Shown in pieces: positions 7,767 through 15,439 of a stretch of DNA of 64,000 bases. A program made the translations under genes and the position numbers. The stretch is from Streptomyces sp. NBC_01408. Lineage in GTDB: Bacteria; Actinomycetota; Actinomycetes; Streptomycetales; Streptomycetaceae. The number at the start of each line of letters is the position of its first letter. Position 1 is the first letter of the stretch. The notes under the pieces were generated by a model that made no database searches, was not told the origin of the DNA, and saw only the letters and a list, made by a program, of their open reading frames with translations. Location: contig NZ_JAPEPJ010000001.1 in NCBI RefSeq assembly GCF_026340255.1, positions 1,178,001 to 1,242,000 of the forward strand, in the 5' to 3' direction.

Positions 7767-8035
7767 CCTCCGCCGCGGCGCTTGCAGCCGCTGCCGCCGC
7801 CGGAGTACCCCGTTGGCGGTCAGCCTGCTGGCCGAGGACAAACTGACATGCCGTCATCCGGCGTCCTACGCTTCACTGCGCGGTCCCCCACGCCGCGCAC
7901 CTCCCCGGCAGGCCGGGGCGGCGCACCGCTGTCGCGACCCCCACGAGCCGCCCGACAGCGCACCAGACCCGTCGGCGAGGACTCCTTCCGACGGCGGGCC
8001 TGCCCCCGACGTCCGGCCGGAAGGTCTGTCCCCCC

Positions 8036-9448
8036 ATGCCCCCACTCACCCCGTACGCGCCCCCGCCCCCCACACCGCGCCGCACACCGCGCCCCCACCG
8101 CTTCCGCTGGGCGTACCGGCTCGCCGCCGCCTGCCTCCTCAGCCTGGCCAGCCTGCCCGTGACCGCCACCGCCCCGGCCCGCGCCGCGGCCGCCGTCGGG
8201 GACATCACCGAGTTCCCGGTCCCCACCCTCGGCAGCTCCCCCGGCGACATCACCGCCGGCCCCGACGGCAACCTGTGGTTCACCGAGGCGGGCATCGGCA
8301 AGATCGGCCGGATGACTCCCGCCGGGGAGCTCCTCGCCGAGTACGACCTGCGCCCCGGACAGCCCATCAGCCCGATCGGCATCACCGCCGGGCCCGACGG
8401 AAACCTGTGGTTCACCGCCCCCGGCCTCATCGGGAAGATCACCACCGCGGGCGCCGTCACCACGTACTCCGTGCCCGCGTCGAGCGGCAGCCCGTTCGCC
8501 ATCACCACCGGACCCGACGGGAACCTCTGGTTCACCACCGACCCCGGCGACCGGATCGGGAAGATCACCACCTCGGGCGCCATCACCGACTACCCGCTCC
8601 CCAACGCCAACAGCGCCCCGGAGAGCATCACCACGGGCCCCGACGGGAACCTCTGGTTCACCGAGATCTTCGGCAACCGGATCGGAAGGATCACCACCAC
8701 CGGGACCATCACCGAGTACCCCCTCCCGCAGGCCGACAGCGGCCCGGACATCATCACCGCCGGCCCCGACGGCAAACTGTGGTTCACCGAGCTCTTCGGC
8801 AACCGGATCGGGAAGATCAGCACCACCGGTGACATCGCCGAATACCCCGTCCCCGACGCCGGCCCGGACGGAATCGCCGCGGGCCCCGACGGGAACCTCT
8901 GGTTCACGGCGCAGCTCACCAGCCGGATCGGGCGGATCACCACCGACGGAACCGTCACGCAGTACCCGCTGCCCACCCAGGAGAGCTACCCGACCCGCAT
9001 CACCGCGGGCCCGGACGGCAACATGTGGTTCACCGAGATCGTCGGCGACCGCGTCGGGCGGGTGAAGGTCGAAGCCGGCCGGCCCAGGGCCGACCTGGCG
9101 GTCACGCTGGACGCACCGGCCACCGCGCCCGGCGGCACCGAGTACGGCTACACGGTCACCGTCACCAACAACGGCCCCTTCAGCGCCGCCGACACGGCCG
9201 TCACCCTGACCCTCCCCCGCGGCGTGCCCGTCACGGGCACCTCCCCGGGCACCGCCCAGCGGACTCCCACCCCGGTGACCTGGCGCATCGAAGCCCTGGG
9301 CGCCGGCCGGCAGCGGGTCTTCCACGTCACCGTACGAGCCCCCCGCCGGGGCACCGTCACCGCGACGGCCCACGCCACCTCCCCCACCCCCGACCCCCGC
9401 AGATCGAACAACACCACCAGGGCAACCACCCGAATCACCCCCAGCTGA
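8036..9448 (+). CDS. Secreted Vgb-like seven-repeat beta-propeller with DUF11-type domain
   Basis: A 470-aa exported protein. A basic start and hydrophobic core (RFRWAYRLAAACLLSLASLPVTA) end in an AxA-type site near residue 50. At least seven repeats of about 43 aa carry ITAGPDGNLWFTE...IGKITTTGTITEYPLP, the signature of virginiamycin B lyase (Vgb)/SMP-30-like propellers. From about residue 345 there is a DUF11/CARDB-like fold (ADLAVTLDAPATAPGGTEYGYTVTVTNNGPF). True Vgb lyases are cytosolic and about 300 aa, so export plus the extra domain argue for a surface role rather than antibiotic cleavage. GGAAGG precedes the ATG. Confidence 0.8.
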   Translation: MPPLTPYAPPPPTPRRTPRPHRFRWAYRLAAACLLSLASLPVTATAPARAAAAVGDITEFPVPTLGSSPGDITAGPDGNLWFTEAGIGKIGRMTPAGELLAEYDLRPGQPISPIGITAGPDGNLWFTAPGLIGKITTAGAVTTYSVPASSGSPFAITTGPDGNLWFTTDPGDRIGKITTSGAITDYPLPNANSAPESITTGPDGNLWFTEIFGNRIGRITTTGTITEYPLPQADSGPDIITAGPDGKLWFTELFGNRIGKISTTGDIAEYPVPDAGPDGIAAGPDGNLWFTAQLTSRIGRITTDGTVTQYPLPTQESYPTRITAGPDGNMWFTEIVGDRVGRVKVEAGRPRADLAVTLDAPATAPGGTEYGYTVTVTNNGPFSAADTAVTLTLPRGVPVTGTSPGTAQRTPTPVTWRIEALGAGRQRVFHVTVRAPRRGTVTATAHATSPTPDPRRSNNTTRATTRITPS

Positions 9449-9495
9449 CCTCCCCGGCCCGAACCCCGGCCCGGCACCAACCCCCAGCTGCAGCC

Positions 9496-9605
9496 AGATC
9501 CAGCCCCGCCGGCGTTTTGAGGCGCGGGGTCCGGGGCGGAGCCCCAGCGGCGGCCAGATCCAGCCCCGCCGGCGTTTGAGGCGCGGGGTCCGGGGCGGAG
9601 CCCCA
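9496..9605. repeat. Tandem pair of the dispersed palindromic repeat
   Basis: Two copies (9496-9546 and 9556-9605) of the same core seen at 949-997 lie between the propeller gene and the next gene; one has an extra T in the GTTTT run. The rest of the 9449-9830 gap is G/C-rich sequence without a recognisable gene. Confidence 0.85.
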
Positions 9606-9830
9606 GCGGCGGCCGCAGGCCGCGTCACCCAGCCGCGCCGGGCCAGGCCGCCCCGAACGGGCCACCCGCCGAAACGGGGCAGGGCACCGACCCCCGGCCG
9701 GGGGCGCGGCCAGGGGCCACCGCCCCGGGGCCGCGCCCCGGGCCGCGGCCCCTGGGGAGGTCGGTCGGGCCCGCCGCCAGGCGCCGGGCGGCCGTGTCAC
9801 CCCCCGCCCGGCCGTGACACCATCGGGTAC

Positions 9831-10334
9831 GTGCTCGACATCGGCTATTCCCTCTCCCGGCGCTTCCCCGACCCCCCGCAGACCGACTACCGCTCGGCGG
9901 ACGTCCACACCCTGCGGCACGACCTGTTCTGCGGGGACGTGTACCTCGCCGACACCAACGCGGACCGGGAAGTGTCCACAGCCTGGGGATGGGTGCCCGT
10001 ACTGGACTTCGCCTGGGCCCTGTGCGACATCGTCGAGCAGCTCGACCAGGACCCCCGCGGCAGCCGCTCCTCCAACCGCCAGTACGCCGAACTCGACTTC
10101 ACCGAGTCCACGGACCGGATGCTCTTCGAGCGCCGCTTCGGCTGGGTCGACGTGGAGGCCGACTGGATGCCGGCCGAGGAGGACCCGCTGACCTTCAGCC
10201 ACCGCCTGCTGCGCCGCGAGGCCCGCGACTTCCTGCACGACCTGATCGCGGACCTGATCGACATGCACGACGGCCTGGCGGACAACCCCGCCATCTGGAT
10301 GCTCCAGTCCCGCTTCCCCCGCGTCCCCGCGTAG
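9831..10334 (+). CDS. Conserved hypothetical protein
   Basis: 167 aa from the GTG at 9831. It is acidic and soluble, with no signal peptide or membrane span. It is rich in aromatic and Asp/Glu residues (STAWGWVPVLDFAWALCDIVEQL, ERRFGWVDVEADWMPAEEDPL), reminiscent of small Streptomyces proteins with an immunity/SMI1-like composition, although I do not recognise a family. The reading frame continues upstream through the repeat region, where composition is noise, so the GTG is the best start. It is monocistronic and convergent with the pentapeptide gene. No function is proposed. Confidence 0.6.
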   Translation: MLDIGYSLSRRFPDPPQTDYRSADVHTLRHDLFCGDVYLADTNADREVSTAWGWVPVLDFAWALCDIVEQLDQDPRGSRSSNRQYAELDFTESTDRMLFERRFGWVDVEADWMPAEEDPLTFSHRLLRREARDFLHDLIADLIDMHDGLADNPAIWMLQSRFPRVPA

Positions 10335-10407
10335 CTCCGACGGGCCGGCCGGGGACGGGACACCGCCCCAGGCAACCCATGAGCCCCAGCTACGGCCACC
10401 GCTCCCG

Positions 10408-11091
10408 CTACGCCACCACCCGTACCCCCAGCTGCGCCGCCAGCGCCGGAGCCAGGTCGAACAGCTGCGCCGGGCTGATCACCGCTCCGGCCAGCGCGTC
10501 CACCCCGCGGGCGATCCCCAGCTCGGCGGCGGCCCGTAGGTCCACGTCCGTCATCCGCACCCCGCTGAAGTCCGCCCCGCGCAGCGCGCAGTCCCGGAAC
10601 TCCACCCGTTCCAGCACCGCGCCCCCGAAGTCCGGCTCCACCAGCACGCACGCCTCGAAGACCACGTCCCGCAGCCGTGCCTTCCGCAGGTTCAGGTAGT
10701 CGATCTTCCCGCCGCGGACCACCACCCGTTCCAGCACCGCTCCGTGCAGCTGTACGCCGCCCAGCCGGGCGTCCACCAGCTCCACGTCCCGCAGCGAGGC
10801 CCCGGACAGGTCCGTCCCCACCCCGCGGACCCCTTCCAGCACGGAGTCCAGGAACCGCGCCTTCGCCAGCCCCGTCTCGTCCAGCGCGCACCGCCGCACC
10901 GCGCAGTCCATGAACCGGGCCCCGACCCCCTCCTGTCCCGCCCAGTCCAGGTCCGCGAACTCCAGCCCGTCGTAGTCCCCGTCCGGCTCCAGCTCGCCAC
11001 CCGACCACGCCGCCAGCTCCGGAAGCCGTACCTCCGGCCGCCGCGCCGCCTTCACCGTGTCCCGCTGCTGCCCTTTTCGCACGATCGCCAT
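10408..11091 (-). CDS. Pentapeptide-repeat protein
   Basis: 227 aa from the ATG at 11091. Residues about 45-190 are pentapeptide repeats of the A(D/N)LXX type (LEFADLDWAG, GLAKARFLDSVLEG, DLSGASLRDVELVDARLGG, GADFSGVRMTDVDLRAA), which fold as a quadrilateral right-handed beta helix. Some relatives mimic DNA and protect gyrase (QnrB/MfpA); others have no known role. The Lys/Arg-rich N-terminus and Ala-rich C-terminal helix (ISPAQLFDLAPALAAQLGV) flank the helix. A gyrase link is possible but not shown. Confidence 0.85.
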   Translation of the reverse strand: MAIVRKGQQRDTVKAARRPEVRLPELAAWSGGELEPDGDYDGLEFADLDWAGQEGVGARFMDCAVRRCALDETGLAKARFLDSVLEGVRGVGTDLSGASLRDVELVDARLGGVQLHGAVLERVVVRGGKIDYLNLRKARLRDVVFEACVLVEPDFGGAVLERVEFRDCALRGADFSGVRMTDVDLRAAAELGIARGVDALAGAVISPAQLFDLAPALAAQLGVRVVA

Positions 11092-11166
11092 CGCCCCATC
11101 GTGACCCACCCCACTGACAATGCGGGCCCTTGACCTCAACCGCACTTCAGGCCGGAGGCTGCCCGC

Positions 11167-12204
11167 ATGGACACCACGAACGCCACCCACGCCACGATGA
11201 ACGCCGTCCGCCTGCACGCCTTCGGCCCCGCCGAGAGCCTCACCTACGAGGCCGCCCCCACCCCCGCCCCGGCCCCCGGCCAGGTCCGCATCGCCGTGGC
11301 CGCCGCCGGCGTGCACCTGCTCGACACCAGCCTCCGCGAGGGCGTCCAGGGCCCCTCCCCCGCCCTCCCCGAGCTCCCGACCATCCCCGGCCGGGAGGTC
11401 GCCGGCACCGTCGACGCCCTCGGCCCCGGCACCGACCCCGCCTGGCTGGGCCGCCAGGTCGTCGTCCACCTCGGCTTCGTCCCCGGCGGCTACGCCGAGT
11501 ACGCCGTAGCCGACGCCGACCGCCTGCACGCCCTGCCGCCGGGGCTCGACCCCGCCGAGGCCGTCGCCATGATCGGCACCGGCCGCACCACCCTGGGGAT
11601 CCTCCAGTTCGCCGACCTCGGGCCGGGCTCCGTCGCCCTCGTCCCAGCCGCCGCGGGAGGCATCGGCACCCTGCTCGTCCAGTACGCCAAGAACGCCGGC
11701 GCCACCGTCGTCGCCCTCGCCGGCGGCCCCGCCAAAACCGCCCTCGCGGCCGCGAACGGCGCCGACCTCGCCCTCGACTACACCGCCCCCGGCTGGCCCG
11801 AAACCGTACGTGCCCGCTACCCCGGCGGCGCCACCGTCCTCTTCGACTCCGTCGGCGGCGCCACCGCCCGCGCCTGCCTCGACCTGCTCGCCCCCGGGGC
11901 CCTGCACCTGGTCTTCGGCTGGTCCGGCGGCCCCCTGACCCTCACCGACACCGAACGCGCCGCCCTCACGGCCCGCGGGATCACCACGCAGCCCGTCCTC
12001 GGCCCGGCCATGCTCCAGCGCGTCGGCACCCCCGACCCCCTGCGCACCCTGGAGACCCGCGCCCTCGCCGAAGCCGCCACGGGCCGCCTGCGCCCGGCCC
12101 TGACCCGCTACCCCCTGGCCGAGGCCGCCACCGCCCACCAAGCCCTGGAATCCCGCGCCACCACGGGCAAGGTCATCCTGGAACCCGTCCCCCGCCCGAC
12201 CTGA
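11167..12204 (+). CDS. Zinc-binding dehydrogenase / quinone oxidoreductase (MDR family)
   Basis: A 345-aa medium-chain dehydrogenase/reductase without the structural or catalytic zinc cysteines, hence nearest to NADPH:quinone reductases. The GroES-like half carries PTIPGREVAGTVDALG. The Rossmann half carries the AxxGGxGxxxxQ-type nucleotide loop AAAGGIGTLLVQYAKNAGA (residues about 160-178). The ATG at 11167 has GGAGG 10 nt upstream. The stop codon lies only 22 bp before a 30-bp direct repeat that marks the left edge of the island at 12227-15479. Confidence 0.88.
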   Translation: MDTTNATHATMNAVRLHAFGPAESLTYEAAPTPAPAPGQVRIAVAAAGVHLLDTSLREGVQGPSPALPELPTIPGREVAGTVDALGPGTDPAWLGRQVVVHLGFVPGGYAEYAVADADRLHALPPGLDPAEAVAMIGTGRTTLGILQFADLGPGSVALVPAAAGGIGTLLVQYAKNAGATVVALAGGPAKTALAAANGADLALDYTAPGWPETVRARYPGGATVLFDSVGGATARACLDLLAPGALHLVFGWSGGPLTLTDTERAALTARGITTQPVLGPAMLQRVGTPDPLRTLETRALAEAATGRLRPALTRYPLAEAATAHQALESRATTGKVILEPVPRPT

Positions 12205-12226
12205 CCCCCACCCTCACCGCAACCCG

Positions 12227-12256
12227 CCCGCCAGCTCACGCAGCGCGCCGTCCGTC
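12227..12256. repeat. Left 30-bp direct repeat (attL-like)
   Basis: Perfect copy of 15450-15479, with core GCCAGCTCACGCAGCGCGCC. Read on the minus strand it encodes T-D-G-A-L-R-E-L-A-G in the GNAT frame, continuing to G-L-R and a TGA at 12214-12216. It is therefore a displaced natural 3' end of the GNAT gene. Confidence 0.85.
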
Positions 12257-12345
12257 CCGAGAATCATTGCGAATCACGCAGGACAGGGATGCCGTACCCG
12301 CCCCATCCTGGTCGGGACTTGTCCGCTGGTGGGAGGGGAACGGCA

Positions 12346-13098
12346 ATGGCACGGCGACTCCGGTTCATCGGTACCAACTCCGGCAACGACGGATGCCCGA
12401 CCCTGTACGAGGACCTGGACACCGGGGAGGTCCTGGTCCAGGGCGACGCGGTGACCGACCCCCACGACGTGGCGCAGTTGCGGAACGTCAAGGATGGGGA
12501 GGGGTTCGTGGTCGTCCCGCGCGTGCTCCTGGCCGACTTCGCGCCCCGGGATGCGGAAAGGACGCCCGTGCTGATCGGCTTCGAGGAGTTCGCCGGGATG
12601 TTCCGGACCTTCGCGCACACGGCCTGGCGCCTGGAGACCCGGCGCCGCTACCAGTCCGACGAGGAGACCGAGACCTACCAGCGGTTCGTCCGGGGCGAGG
12701 ACGCCGGCTGGGACCTGAACGACCCCTGGTGCGTGTCCCGGCGTGAACAGTCCGCCCTGGGCAAGCGCTTCGAGCGGGTACGGATCGCCGACAACCCGCC
12801 CACCCCCGGTCAGCGCTACCTGCTCGACAACGCCCGCCGCAACAGCGCAGTCGGCGAGGACATCCGCAACCTGTGGCGCTCCGACGCCGAGCGGCTCCAA
12901 CTCCCCGACGACGACTTCTGGCTCTTCGACTCCCGGGTGATCGCCCGGCTCCACTTCGATGACGACGACCGGATGACCGGCGTCGAACTCGTCACGGACC
13001 CCGTCGAAGTCGCCCGCGCCTGCCAGGTACGGGACGCCGCATGGCACCACGCCGTTCCGTACGAGACGTTCGCGGAACAGGTGCCGTCCGCCGAGTGA
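12346..13098 (+). CDS. DUF6879-family protein with N-terminal extension
   Basis: 250 aa from the ATG at 12346, with GGGAGGGG 8 nt upstream. Residues about 80-250 match the DUF6879 pattern found beside XRE/DUF5753 regulators in Streptomyces: FEEFAGMFRTFAHTAWRLETRRRYQSDEE, an R-E-rich middle, then DDDFWLFDSRVIARLHFDDDDRM. The first 75 residues (RFIGTNSGNDGCPTLYEDLD...GDAVTDPHDVAQLRNVKDGE) resemble the small companion proteins usually encoded separately, so this may be a fusion. It overlaps the next gene by GTGA. Biochemical function is unknown. Confidence 0.75.
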   Translation: MARRLRFIGTNSGNDGCPTLYEDLDTGEVLVQGDAVTDPHDVAQLRNVKDGEGFVVVPRVLLADFAPRDAERTPVLIGFEEFAGMFRTFAHTAWRLETRRRYQSDEETETYQRFVRGEDAGWDLNDPWCVSRREQSALGKRFERVRIADNPPTPGQRYLLDNARRNSAVGEDIRNLWRSDAERLQLPDDDFWLFDSRVIARLHFDDDDRMTGVELVTDPVEVARACQVRDAAWHHAVPYETFAEQVPSAE

Positions 13099-13937
13099 GC
13101 ACCGACTTCCAACAGGCAAGGGTTGCCCTCGGTGCGCGGCTGCGCGAGCTGCGCACCGATCGGCGGCTCACGGGCCGCCAGTTGGCGGCCCTGCTCGGCT
13201 GGCCCCAGTCCAAGGTCAGCAAGCTGGAGACTGGTCGCCAGACCGCAACGACGGACGATCTGCTGGCATGGGCGGACGGCACCGGCCACCCGGAGGCAGC
13301 AGAGGAGCTGATCACCAGGCTCCGGAGCCTGGAATCCCGCTCCCGCGCCTGGCGCAGACAGCTCGCAGCCGGCCACAAGCCGGTCCAGGACACGCTGACG
13401 GCCGAGTACGAGCGCACGAGAACGTTCCACGTCTGGCAGGGCTCCACCGTCGTGGGAATGCTCCAGACCGCCGAGTACGCCCGCCACGTCTTCACCCGCT
13501 ACGCCGACCTCCACCAGTCCGTCCGGGACACCGAAGAAGCCGTACGCGCCCGCGTGAAGCGCCAGGAAATGCTGTACGAGCCGGGACGCACGTTCCACAT
13601 CGTGATGTGGGAAGCCGCCCTCCGGGCTCTCGTATGCCCTCCTCCCGTGCTGGCCGCCCAGCTCGACCGCCTGGCGGGCGTCCTCGGACTGGACACCGTC
13701 TCCCTCGGCATCGTCCCGTTCGGCGCCTCCCTGAAGATCCCCCCGGCCAACGGTTTCTGGCTGTACGACGACCGCCTGGTGATCGCGGAGGACTGGCACG
13801 CGGAACTCTGGCTGGACGACGCGGACAGCGTCGGCGTCTACCGGAAGGTCTGGCAGGCACTCTCCGATTCCGCGGTCTACGGCGCCGACGCCCACCGCGT
13901 GATCGCCCGCGCCCGGCGGGCTCTCGACGCTCCCTGA
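13095..13937 (+). CDS. XRE-family regulator with DUF5753 ligand-like domain
   Basis: 280 aa from the GTG at 13095, in the GTGA overlap with the DUF6879 gene, so the two are coupled. The N-terminal helix-turn-helix is RLRELRTDRRLTGRQLAALLGWPQSKVSKLETGRQ (about residues 14-48). The rest is DUF5753, beginning with the linker YERTRTFHVWQGSTVVGMLQTAEYARHVF and containing RQEMLYEPGRTFHIVMWEAAL. Such regulator/partner pairs are numerous in Streptomyces, including the WhiJ and AbaA-type systems, where the partner relieves repression. Here the pair probably controls the peptide-methyltransferase genes 124 bp downstream. Confidence 0.85.
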   Translation: MSTDFQQARVALGARLRELRTDRRLTGRQLAALLGWPQSKVSKLETGRQTATTDDLLAWADGTGHPEAAEELITRLRSLESRSRAWRRQLAAGHKPVQDTLTAEYERTRTFHVWQGSTVVGMLQTAEYARHVFTRYADLHQSVRDTEEAVRARVKRQEMLYEPGRTFHIVMWEAALRALVCPPPVLAAQLDRLAGVLGLDTVSLGIVPFGASLKIPPANGFWLYDDRLVIAEDWHAELWLDDADSVGVYRKVWQALSDSAVYGADAHRVIARARRALDAP

Positions 13938-14061
13938 GAATCGGCCAGAAGATCACGGACCGGCCCAAGAATCCCCGCGAATCAGCCCCCACAACGCCGG
14001 ACACCCAGCTCTAGCGTCCCTCTCATCGCACCCCTCATCCATCACGAGAAGGAGCACACTC

Positions 14062-14208
14062 ATGGGCGGACAGCACGGCGGCGGCACGGGCTCGGGCCAG
14101 GGAGGAAGCCAGCAGGACGACGGCCAGTCGGGCGCCGGGCACGGCGGAGGCGGCTCGGAGGGTCAGGACTCCGGGCACAGCGACACGAAGGGCAGCGGCA
14201 CCAAGTGA
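14062..14208 (+). CDS. 48-aa Gly-rich peptide, candidate RiPP precursor
   Basis: The ATG at 14062 follows a strong RBS (AGAAGGAG) and the stop overlaps the methyltransferase start by GTGA. The peptide is Gly/Ser/Gln/Asp/His-rich (MGGQHGGGTGSGQGG...SGHSDTKGSGTK), with no Cys and no hydrophobic segment, so it is neither a lanthipeptide nor a membrane protein. Asp residues at 19, 20 (before Gly21), 36 (before Ser) and 41 (before Thr) are candidate sites for O-methylation and aspartimide or isoaspartate formation by the downstream PIMT homologue. That processing is inferred from gene pairing known for imiditide and pamtide RiPPs. Confidence 0.7.
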   Translation: MGGQHGGGTGSGQGGSQQDDGQSGAGHGGGGSEGQDSGHSDTKGSGTK

Positions 14209-15386
14209 CCGAACGCGCCACGACGGAGGCCGGCCCCCAGGGGTTGGCCTCCCGGCTCATGGACTCCGGGGCCATGACCTCCGACTGGCTCCCCGCCTAC
14301 CAGGCGGTGCCCCGGGAGTCGTTCGTCCCGGACGTGATCTGGCCCGGGGTCGGCCCGGCCGACGGCGGACCGGTGGCGAGCATCGACCGCCAGGCCGACC
14401 CGCAGGCATGGTTCCGTGCGGTCTACTCGGATACCTCCCTGACCACCCAGTGGGACGACGGGAACCACGCGGGACCCGGCCGTGGCAAGGTCCCGACATG
14501 CAGCAACTCCCAGCCCTCCATGGTGTTCTCCATGCTGGCGGCCCTGGGCCTCCAGCCGGACTCCAAGGTCCTGGAGGTGGGGACCGGTACGGGCTGGTGC
14601 GCGGCTCTGCTGTCCGAACGGATCGGCTCGGAGAACGTGGTCACAGTCGAATTCGACCCGGAGAGTGCGGCCACCGCCCACGCACGGCTGGACGCCACGG
14701 GTTACAACCCGGCGGCCGTGGTCGGAGACGGCTCCCAGGGCTGGCCGTCGTGCGCTCCATATGACCGGGTGCTGGTCACGGCCTCCCTCCGGGAGATCCC
14801 AGCGGAGATCATCCGGCAGACACAGCCCGGAGGGATCATCGTCTCCCCCTACGCCACGGAGTACGGCGGGGAGGCCGTCGTCCAGCTCACCGTCCAGGAG
14901 GACGGGAGCGCCACCGGGCCGTTCGTCAGCTCCTCCGCCTTCATGCGCCTCCGGCAGCAACGCGCCTACCGGACGCACGTGAAGGAGTACCTGGGCGGGA
15001 AGCCCTGGCCCGCCGATGGTCGCCTGACGGTCACTTCCCTGTGCCCGGAGGACGTGGCCGCCTGGCTCCCCATGTTCGCCATCGGGCTCCAGACGCACGG
15101 AATGTTCCCCTACCCGGAGCGATACGACGGCGGGAGCTACACGCTCTGGCTCCGGGACACCAAGGTCACCTCCTGGGCGTCGATCGACTTCGTTCCCGGC
15201 GCGGAGGAGTTCGAGGTCTACCAGTCCGGGCCCCGGGAGCTGTGGGGCGAGCTGAGGGCCGCGTACGCCTGGTGGAACGGCCAGGGCCGTCCCGGATTCG
15301 AGCGGTTCGGCCTCACCGTGCGCCCCGACGGCACCACCTGGTCCTGGCTCGACTCCCCGGAGCACCCGGTCCCCGCCGTCGGATAG
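14205..15386 (+). CDS. PIMT-like O-methyltransferase of the RiPP-associated type
   Basis: 393 aa. A protein-L-isoaspartate methyltransferase-like fold: an N-terminal segment with WLPAYQAVPRESFVPDVIW, SAM motif I KVLEVGTGTGWCAALLSERI (about residues 120-139), DGSQGWPSCAPYDRVLVTAS, and QTQPGGIIVSPY. Unlike housekeeping PIMT (about 215 aa) it has a long C-terminal domain ending WWNGQGRPGFERFGLTV...DG..WSWLD (about residues 357-383). As I recall, that tail marks O-methyltransferases of lanthipeptide, lasso, graspetide and imiditide clusters. With the preceding peptide it forms a two-gene aspartate-modifying module. GTG start, translationally coupled. Confidence 0.82.
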   Translation: MTERATTEAGPQGLASRLMDSGAMTSDWLPAYQAVPRESFVPDVIWPGVGPADGGPVASIDRQADPQAWFRAVYSDTSLTTQWDDGNHAGPGRGKVPTCSNSQPSMVFSMLAALGLQPDSKVLEVGTGTGWCAALLSERIGSENVVTVEFDPESAATAHARLDATGYNPAAVVGDGSQGWPSCAPYDRVLVTASLREIPAEIIRQTQPGGIIVSPYATEYGGEAVVQLTVQEDGSATGPFVSSSAFMRLRQQRAYRTHVKEYLGGKPWPADGRLTVTSLCPEDVAAWLPMFAIGLQTHGMFPYPERYDGGSYTLWLRDTKVTSWASIDFVPGAEEFEVYQSGPRELWGELRAAYAWWNGQGRPGFERFGLTVRPDGTTWSWLDSPEHPVPAVG

Positions 15387-15439
15387 GCGTACACCGCACC
15401 CGCCCGGCGCCGGTCCGCGGCCCCGGGCGGGCCCAGCGG

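Noticed and set aside
5577..7841. A 754-codon antisense frame over senS-senR
   Set aside because: The sense strand carries complete kinase and regulator motifs; the antisense product is Arg/Ala-rich without domains.
12289..12345. Upstream ATG (12289) for the DUF6879 gene
   Set aside because: The ATG at 12346 has a strong RBS at correct spacing; the extra 19 residues are Pro/Gly-rich and lack an RBS.
14062..14208. Lanthipeptide or thiopeptide precursor
   Set aside because: The peptide has no Cys, and no LanC, LanM or YcaO-type enzyme is encoded nearby, so only aspartate modification fits the neighbouring enzyme.
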